A stretch of 64,000 nucleotides of DNA from Strigamia acuminata (Eukaryota > Arthropoda > Chilopoda > Geophilomorpha > Linotaeniidae). Numbering within the stretch: position 1 is the first letter of the stretch; each line of letters opens with the position of its first letter. Location: positions 7,998,001 through 8,062,000 of the forward strand of contig OX442322.1 of assembly GCA_949358305.1 (NCBI GenBank). The letters run 5' to 3'. The position numbers and the translations under genes were made by a program. The notes below the pieces were generated by a model. It made no database searches and was not told where the DNA came from. It saw nothing but the letters and a program-made list of their open reading frames with translations. This document shows, piece by piece, positions 56,593 to 64,000 of the stretch.

Positions 56593-57352
56593 TGTTTCTA
56601 GCAGTGCTTGAAGACCGTGTGGCACTCTAGAAGACAATCGAAAATGGTTATAACAAATAAACCTACTTACTAAAACTTGTGATGAGCTCCAAAAGAGATG
56701 ATGCATTGCAGAAAAAATCCTGCTTGAAATCCCTGCAAAGTGGCCTAACAAGTGTCTGGAAGAACTCACCACTAATGTGTTAAATAACACATGAACAAAC
56801 CGAATTTATTGTAAAGTTAACATCTATCAAAATACACAGAAAAAGAGAGGAGAAAATTACATATCTTAACCCTAGAAATCTACCTAACAGTCACAGTGTA
56901 GTTGCTGCGCAACCTACAACAATCGGAGCAACGAGTGGCAACAATCACTCGCAAGAGGCGAATTGTCCCTCTAGTGACAAAATGATAAAGCGTATACAAG
57001 AAAATACACAGTTTCAAGTATAAAATCATTACAAAAGGCACAAAACCGTAATAAATTAAGACAAAGTGTTTCAAATAAATAAACTAACTTAGGAACTAAC
57101 AACAGCAACTCTTTGGACGAATCCAAGCAGTAAAACTCCAAAGAATCAAAGAAAAGATGCAAGATTACCTTAAGAAAGACAGCTTAAATCAGGTAATTCA
57201 CCACTCACACGTCACAAACTACAAGAAATTCATTTAACCTTTAGCCAACACTTAAGCTGCACTATTAACTAAACACAAACTTAAATTAATGATTAATCAA
57301 AGCAAATCCGCTATTGCGATAGCAAAAATCCATGTTGCGCGTGCTCGCAACA
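56593..57352 (-). repeat. LARD-delta 3' LTR (760 bp)
   Basis: Starts TGTTTCTAGCAGTGC and ends GCTCGCAACA on the plus strand. It lacks the extra 16 bases of the long subtype. Confidence 0.95.
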
Positions 57353-60300
57353 GCGTTGCCGGCCAAAGAAGAAGGAAAGGCAAGGTAGAAAACCGTTGAA
57401 GGAATTCCCCATCAAAACCAAGAGAACGGGAAGAAAAAGTATCGAAGCCAAGCTCGACTTTGTAAAAGTCGCGAAGGCAAAACCATAGACACGAAGGCAA
57501 AAAGCTGTAACCTAAACATCCGAGACCTCTAGGAGCGTCCCAGGGTCAAGGGCATCGAAGTCGGATCGCGGCCCAAAAACACCGGAGAGATGAAAGAGAA
57601 GAGAAGTTGCGTTGCGGCGCACTTCCTATCAACAACCAATAAAAACTAAAAGAAACTTAAAACACGAGAGAAGAAAGAGAAGGGCCGTGCCACGATGACC
57701 TAGTCCAGACACCGAGGGGCTACGACGTCGCCAATAGACACGTGGCACACACACAAAATACCTTTAGAAAATCCGACTGAACGGGTTTTCTAACCGGAAC
57801 AACGTGAGAACATTGCGGGAGCTTCTCAGAAAGCTCAGTCTGTCAACCCGTAGACAGACGCTTAAACTAATGGAAACTAGAAGCAAGAAAACGAGAATCC
57901 TCATCAAAGAGGAGGGGGTGCTGGTCAATAACACTTGCCTGACCACACACCGAGGTTCAAAGTCTCAATACCGAGAACTAAACGTCGTCGAAAAAGGAAA
58001 ACTGTCACAAAAACTCTTGACCGAGCATGGCCTCGCAAGGAACATGACATACATGAAGACTAGAAGAACCTTGGAACGCAAAAAAGAACAAACTTGAGAC
58101 ACGGCAGGCTTCACCGCCTCGTTGTCCTCGAGCCAGCGCTCAAGTGGCAACGTACCACGGAACCCTCCGTCCGCACGAAAACACGAGCTGCGAACTCAAA
58201 CTTATTAAACTATTAAAGACGACCCTTTTCTAGAAAACAAGAAAAATGCAAAATAAGGGAATGAATGCATTGACCCAGACCTATCGTCTGACCAACCACC
58301 CAGCATTCGTACGAAGAACTAGAAAATGCCGTCAAGACCTAGGCACCACTCTTTCGCAAAGAGTGACTAACTAACCACTTACCCAAAGCCATGACCACCT
58401 AGCTAACATGATCACGCCAGAAGAAGGAAAAAGAGAACGAGAAAGCATGAAGCTCAGGCAATGCAAACCATTCACAGCAACTGCCACGCAAAGGCGTTGA
58501 CCGCACCCTGACTTGACATGAACCCACGAAACCGCTAAGAGCAGAGAATAAAGAAAAAAGGAAAGACTTAGTCAGATGACTGTGCAAGCCAACTGCGACC
58601 TCTTGTTCACAGTGACAATGAAACACGCGCACGCTGACCCATCGACCACAACTTTATCTAACTAATAAGAGAAAACGGTTCAATTATCTAAAAAAAACGA
58701 GCACGTTCCGTGCAAATAAATACCGGCAAAAACGTCAATATTATCACTAAAGCTATTGGCCAAGTATGGCCTCACAAGGGAAACTAACAAACTGGAACTG
58801 TGAAAACCAGCAAGAATTCCAAAACACTAAACTTTCTGCTTTTTTTTTCGAAGAGGGAATAAGTCCGTACCCAAATAATCAATCCATTTCCTCCCCACGA
58901 GAAAAGAAAGGAAAGGGACCTGCTTCTTTTTGAAGATCAACAGGTGTCAAACGATACTGAAAAACGTTGGAAGCAGTGCAACTGCAACCAAATGAAGCGA
59001 AGCTACACTTCCTGCACGAAAACTAATCACGTCGTTGAAAAGAAATTAAAACCGGTGGCTTTCTTTCAACCGAGCTGCGCTTTACGAATGCGCCTTGAAC
59101 AAGGAGGTACCCGATGGACTGCACGTCCGCACTCGGGCCACCGTGTAGCCTGTTGTGAGCAGACTACCACGAAGACTGAAACTTCTTTAACCGAGGGGGA
59201 AATAGAAACTAGATCTAGTTAAAACCCCATGCTCCAATAAGGAGGCTACCGTATGAACGCTTGGCCCACCCCGAGTCGGAACCAATATGATTGAACCGAG
59301 AAACGAGAGAAGAGGGAGGGTTGCTTGACGTCCCTGATTGCGAGGGGCGTCACACATAGACATGAGCACAAGGACTTGCCAGTTGCCAACCGCATTACTG
59401 GAACCGGTAAGCAACTGCAAGTCGACAATTGACTCGCTCACATACCCATTAACCACATCGTCGATCAGCAAGCCGACTTCCGGAAATCGCCACTCTACTG
59501 AAAGCACGTGTTGTCCAATGACTAAAACGTGTTGCCGAGTGCCGGCGCCAAGAAGGCCGCACACACACGCCCTTCGACCCATCCTAGAGTGGGCTCCCTG
59601 CCTAGTGCATGTCTGCCTCACTGCAGAGCTAGGGATGAAAGACTAACAACAACTACTCAGTCGCGGGAAGCAAACGTAGAAATAGGGGCCGCCAAGAGGC
59701 GCAGGGACTATGTCTCGGACACGACATCTGACAGAGTATGGCAGTGCAAACCTGCCCTCTGAAACACATCGAATGGCAGTCCTTGCTGTGCACAGCAAGA
59801 ACGACCATCCAAAACAAGTACCTATACCCTAACGCCACGCTAGCTAGCCACAACCCAAAAATAGCAAGCAAGCTATTTCCTAAACGAATAAGCTAAAATG
59901 TCCAAATTCTAAGGTTGCCCCAAAGAACTAGAATAACTAAACTCCCTTTTTTAAACGATAAAAGGCGAGACTAATCACTAATGAAGACTCATGAAACGCT
60001 ACGGACGTTTCCACGAAGAGAAAGCGAAAATGCAGAACGTACATCACCAGCAGTAGACACTGGGTGCAGCGGTCAACAACAGAAACTGGACTTGCCCAGT
60101 GGGCGGTGCGGATCGGCTGCTCTAAACTTCCAGCACCGACAGAAGTCACACGCCTTTCTATATCCAAACCCACTTGCAAACAAGTCGTATAACAATCTAA
60201 CCGAACAGAAATTGAGGGACAGATAAGAACCGACTGACCTCGCGGGCCAGCGCTCGTTCAGCTAGACATGAGCAGCAAAAGAACGAATCGCGTTCTATAA

Positions 60301-61886
60301 ACAAGAAACGTTCTACAAACACACGAATACAAACGGGTGTGCCCTCTCCCGAAGCGGAGAGATGATCGACACCAGAGCTCACGAGGAAACTCGTGCGGCA
60401 CACGAAAAACATTGGTCACAAAACGTAAAGACCAGAGGTTGTCCACATTCCAAACACAAGAGCAGGCTCACGTGACGAGAAGAAGCCAGATCACTCAAGG
60501 ACCCCCCTGACCGCCGCTCTGATAGGCGGGAAGGACGAGAAGAGGAAACCGGTTGGTCCACAATAGCTAGTAATTTATTCACAGCGTAAGAAATCTAAAA
60601 ACGGAGGTTAATCGACCTCGAACCGGCGACTAAAAAACCAACACCACTAATAGGCTGTGAATGTGACGACGCTCCTGTCATTAAGCCTAAAAATTTCTTA
60701 AAAAGACTACACGTAAAAGGGAAAAACCCCGGGAGATCAAAGAACTCAAGTCCAAAGAGCTAATAACGTGATAAATTGGCAAACTCGTTTAAAAAGGGGG
60801 TTGGCAAGGAAAACTTGTAAACAAATAGCCACACTTCTCACATACTAAACCGAAAATTCTCACCAAAAACGTGAGCAAGCAAAGAATAAAGCTATTAACA
60901 AGCACAGGCATAAATGCGATCAGAAAATTGGACTCCCTTATTAAATCCAGACACAGCAAGCCAATAAATTCGTAAAAGCCATTCTTTGGCACTTAAACAA
61001 GGAACTGAGGACGATAACAACATAACCGTAAGCGAGGAGGGCAAAAGCTGAAGTAGGGAACTTAAAGGGCCCTTGCGGACAGCCTGACAAGATAAACTGT
61101 CGCCTCAAGGCGCGAACATGCTAAGAAAAACCAGGGAAAGCCGCGTAACTTCTTACGCACGAGCTCAAACCAACACTTAAATATTTTTAGAAAGCTAGCG
61201 CCCTTTAAGACCCAAACACTCACAATTTCCCCCAAAAACCTTAAATCTAACATTTGACATAAAGAAAATAATCGACAAAAAAAGCGAAATCTTCATTGCC
61301 GACTCTTGTACATTGCGTTGTGTTTAACTGGACTACGGGCGGCGTAACTGTCGCTTGAATATCCGAAGCTCACAAGTTGCGCTGCAGCTTGGCGGATCCA
61401 TCTGGACACGTGACACGACAACACCCGACCGACGTTAAGACGAAACCATTCTTGATTCGGAGGCACAACTGTTCGACCGGTGGGCGCATTGAACAGTCCT
61501 ATCATGTTGCACAAGTGGCGCTTCCTCCTTCTGCTTGGCGAGAGATCGTCGATCGATCCCGGAGTGGCCACCGGAAAAGGCAAACTCGAAAACAGCCAAC
61601 TTGACTGGCGGCACCCAGGTACGAACTGCATGGACGGCGTCGGCGACCCACAGACTCGCACACAACTCACTGGATGCTCCCGAGACAAATATCGCCATCC
61701 TGTTGGGCGATTCTCGTCCCGTGTGATGACCACACACGCTACACCGGCTCTCGACGTGGTGGACGGCACAAAACTCAGGCAGACTTCAGGCCGCCTGCTC
61801 AGACAAATGGCGGCGATGGCGGCCATTTTTCTATACACACGTGTGAGGAATTTCGTTCGAAAATCCTGAGTCAACGGTACCAACTT
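57353..61886 (-). other. LARD-delta internal domain (non-coding, mosaic)
   Basis: Homologous to the other LARD internals. An insertion near 57918-57998 is absent from LARD-gamma and LARD-beta. The primer-binding-like site is at 61863-61882 (reversed). The LTR-to-leader frame of 263 codons is at 61293-62084. No retroelement protein domain found. Confidence 0.85.
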
Positions 61887-62646
61887 TGTTTCTAGCAGTG
61901 CTTGAAGACCGTGTGGCACTCTAGAAGACAATCGAAAATGGTTATAACAAATAAACCTACTTACTAAAACTTGTGATGAGCTCCAAAAGAGATGATGCAT
62001 TGCAGGAAAAATCCTGCTTGAAATCCCTGCAAAGTGGCCTAACAAGTGTCTGGAAGAACTCACCACTAATGTGTTAAATAACACATGAACAAACCGAATT
62101 TATTGTAAAGTTAACATCTATCAAAATACACAGAAAAAGAGAGGAGAAAATTACATATCTTAACCCTAGAAATCTACCTAACAGTCACAGTGTAGTTGCT
62201 GCGCAACCTACAACAATCGGAGCAACGAGTGGCAACAATCACTCGCAAGAGGCGAATTGTCCCTCTAGTGACAAAATGATAAAGCGTATACAAGAAAATA
62301 CACAGTTTCAAGTATAAAATCATTACAAAAGGCACAAAACCGTAATAAATTAAGACAAAGTGTTTCAAATAAATAAACTAACTTAGGAACTAACAACAGC
62401 AACTCTTTGGACGAATCCAAGCAGTAAAACTCCAAAGAATCAAAGAAAAGATGCAAGATTACCTTAAGAAAGACAGCTTAAATCAGGTAATTCACCACTC
62501 ACACGTCACAAACTACAAGAAATTCATTTAACCTTTAGCCAACACTTAAGCTGCACTATTAACTAAACACAAACTTAAATTAATGATTAATCAAAGCAAA
62601 TCCGCTATTGCGATAGCAAAAATCCATGTTGCGCGTGCTCGCAACA
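61887..62646 (-). repeat. LARD-delta 5' LTR (760 bp)
   Basis: Nearly identical to 56593-57352. It is followed by CAAC (62647-62650) and BEL-3 pol. Confidence 0.95.
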
Positions 62647-62650
62647 CAAC

Positions 62651-62959
62651 TATCATCCGTAACACAACCAAATGATCCCATAAGTTTTGCCATGAATATT
62701 CATTCTGAAAATATTCGTCGGAAACCCACAAAAATCTTAAGTAATCGCAGTGTTCTAACTTAATCAATACCTGAAGAAAGGCTTGTTTAATGTCCGCTAT
62801 CGCAACCACACAGTAAAGTCGGAAACGAACAATTACTGGCACAATGTCCGGATTAAGGCTCGGACCAGGGTATAAGCAGTCGTTTAAAGAAGGAACTCCT
62901 TTCTTTGAAGACGACGCGTTAAAAACTACTCTAAACTTCGTTGTATCTCTATCCTCCCA
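62651..62959 (-). pseudogene. BEL-3 pol, RT N-terminal fragment
   Basis: On the minus strand it reads DRDTTKFRVVFNASSSKKG, LNDCLYPGPSLNPDI, and VVAIADIKQAFLQV with the first RT Asp, to NLWDHLVVLRMIV, where LARD-delta interrupts. It is open. The N-terminal side is cut by the start of LTR-4 at 62960, so protease and gag are not in the window. Confidence 0.92.
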
Positions 62960-64000
62960 TGTTGCAACTGGCCTGGGCTGGGCCAATTAAGAAACAAAGG
63001 ACCTTCTTTTTGACCGCTGATTTTGTATAGTGGCTTTGAAGATTCAATGTCCATCTGTCAGGCATCCAGAACAGCAGGTACTTTGGAGGAAACAAGGTGT
63101 TTTTACTCCTCACTCATTCTGCTAATAAAATCCACGGGAGTAAAAATAAACATCGTTTAATATCATTGAAAACATGAATAACACAGATACAATGCAGCGC
63201 GAGAGCAGAAACAAAGCAGTTACACTTAAAACAATAAACTATAACAAGTGCAATCACATAAGCATTGTATAAGGACATATGCACTTGAAAGTAAGGAAGC
63301 CTTAGGTCCCTAAAAAAGGGAGGAAATAAACCATCTGATACAAATAGACTACCGTACAGGGCATCAAGTACATTTGCTTAAGCCTAACAACTGAAAACCT
63401 ACATTAAATGTAATAAATCAGTTTTACAATCAATCTTTAGATGCTATATTCAAGAACCCATTAGAAATGCATTAAATCCTAGTAAATATTCATGAAACAC
63501 AAGAAAAAGAATAAATATAGAGGTTTTCTACCAATCAAATTGCAGCTCTACAGTGAGTGCAGTATTTACATCAGAAAGCATTATCATCATGCAATAAAAC
63601 TTAAGACTATTACATTGCTAAATACACAAATGCCCAATTACTCACAAATACCTCATAAAACCCACAAAAAGGTAATTTTAAATACATCTTTACAGAGACA
63701 CTTAAGCCACGCCCACAGCAATGGCGGACAAGGAGAGAGAGATTGCTCATATGAGCACAAAAGCAATCCAATTAACCTTCCAGGACAAGTGAGAGGCATT
63801 TTAAGGTAACAAATTAATTAATAGGCATACAAACAACTAATATAGGTGGTTTTTAATCCGTGACAGGACCTGGAACATTTCTACCAGCTGTCCAGAGGCG
63901 GACACGCATGGGAGGCGATCATTTGCACGCATTTTGGACGTTTTCACACCTGAAACGAGCGGTGTTGAACTCACATGCGCACAATAGACACACAGGACAT
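62960..64000 (-). repeat. LTR-4: start of another LTR element, running off the window
   Basis: The break in BEL-3 pol is followed at once by TGTTGCAACTGG, the terminus type of all LTRs here. The sequence has no long frame; the one at 63492-63809 is lysine-rich and low in complexity. Its layout resembles the reversed BEL-1 and BEL-3 LTRs: a TTTTTACTCCTCACTC block near 63098 and CAATGGCGGAC near 63719, so a minus-strand element is likely. Neither a second LTR nor a duplication can be seen inside the window. Confidence 0.6.

Larger units (their letters stand above)
56593..62646 (-). mobile_element. LARD-delta: complete non-autonomous LTR element
   Basis: This 6054-bp element has two 760-bp LTRs of the short subtype, flanked by CAAC on both sides, in the RT codons of BEL-3. 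The LTRs differ at about one position (A/G near 56711 against 62005). The internal domain is 4534 bp, longer than the others because of an extra block of about 80 bases near 57918-57998. By eye it is a mosaic of LARD-beta-like and LARD-gamma-like stretches. Confidence 0.96.
46654..62959 (-). mobile_element. BEL-3: BEL/Pao retrotransposon split by two LARDs and cut by LTR-4
   Basis: From left to right: 3' LTR (46654-47914), end of pol (to 48517), LARD-gamma, middle of pol (54511-56592), LARD-delta, start of the RT region (62651-62959), then LTR-4. The gag, leader and 5' LTR lie beyond the window. Protein and LTR ends are closer to BEL-1 than to BEL-2, including the GGCTGGCAGCGA junction. It is inserted in the satellite. 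Confidence 0.92.

Noticed and set aside
63492-63809. 105-codon frame in LTR-4
   Set aside because: Lysine-rich, AT-rich, no recognisable domain, inside an LTR.
1-64000. Host protein genes, rRNA or tRNA genes
   Set aside because: All stretches are accounted for by LTRs, element interiors or satellite; I saw no tRNA-like or rRNA-like block.

Overview
The window is a eukaryotic, almost certainly metazoan, block of retrotransposons nested inside one another. I see no host gene. Three BEL/Pao LTR retrotransposon families are recognisable from their polyproteins. These carry the Pao-type gag region, CCHC knuckles, an aspartic protease, a YMDD/FMDD reverse transcriptase, RNase H, an HHCC and DDE integrase, and the C-terminal DUF5641-like domain. 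BEL/Pao elements occur in animals but not in mammals, so a non-mammalian animal is likely; the species cannot be told. All family names used here are provisional.

Families: BEL-1 has a 1571-bp LTR, BEL-2 a 1567-bp LTR and BEL-3 a 1261-bp LTR. A fourth family, here called LARD, has a 760-771-bp LTR and a roughly 4.45-kb internal domain with no gag or pol; it looks like a large non-autonomous derivative. A fifth LTR (LTR-4) enters at the right edge. A 140-bp satellite lies in the middle.

Layout. 1-6986: BEL-1 copy 1, cut at the left edge, with a complete polyprotein reading frame. It sits inside LARD-alpha, an older LARD whose pieces are 6987-8923, 18255-19527 and 33873-34657, with a 3' LTR at 34658-35428. 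LARD-alpha is also interrupted by BEL-2 (8924-18254, minus strand, TSD TGGC) and by LARD-beta (19528-33872, TSD AAGG). LARD-beta is a tandem LTR-internal-LTR-internal-LTR array; both units carry the same solo BEL-1 LTR (24746-26317 and 31537-33108, TSD GCTGT). 35429-36167 and 45382-46653: the 140-bp satellite, split by a complete BEL-1 copy 2 (36168-45381). 46654-62959: BEL-3 on the minus strand, also inserted in the satellite, with its pol split by two complete LARDs: LARD-gamma (48518-54506, TSD CCCA) and LARD-delta (56593-62646, TSD CAAC). 62960-64000: LTR-4, cutting off the rest of BEL-3.

How the parts relate: the BEL elements encode the proteins. The LARDs carry only LTRs, a primer-binding-like site, a leader and a 3' junction that resemble those of BEL-1, so they were probably mobilised in trans. 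LTR pairs differ at only a few positions by eye, so most insertions look recent. Every autonomous copy seen is defective in some way: BEL-1 copy 1 lacks a catalytic integrase Asp, BEL-1 copy 2 has one UGA, BEL-2 has a gag frameshift, and BEL-3 is split three ways.
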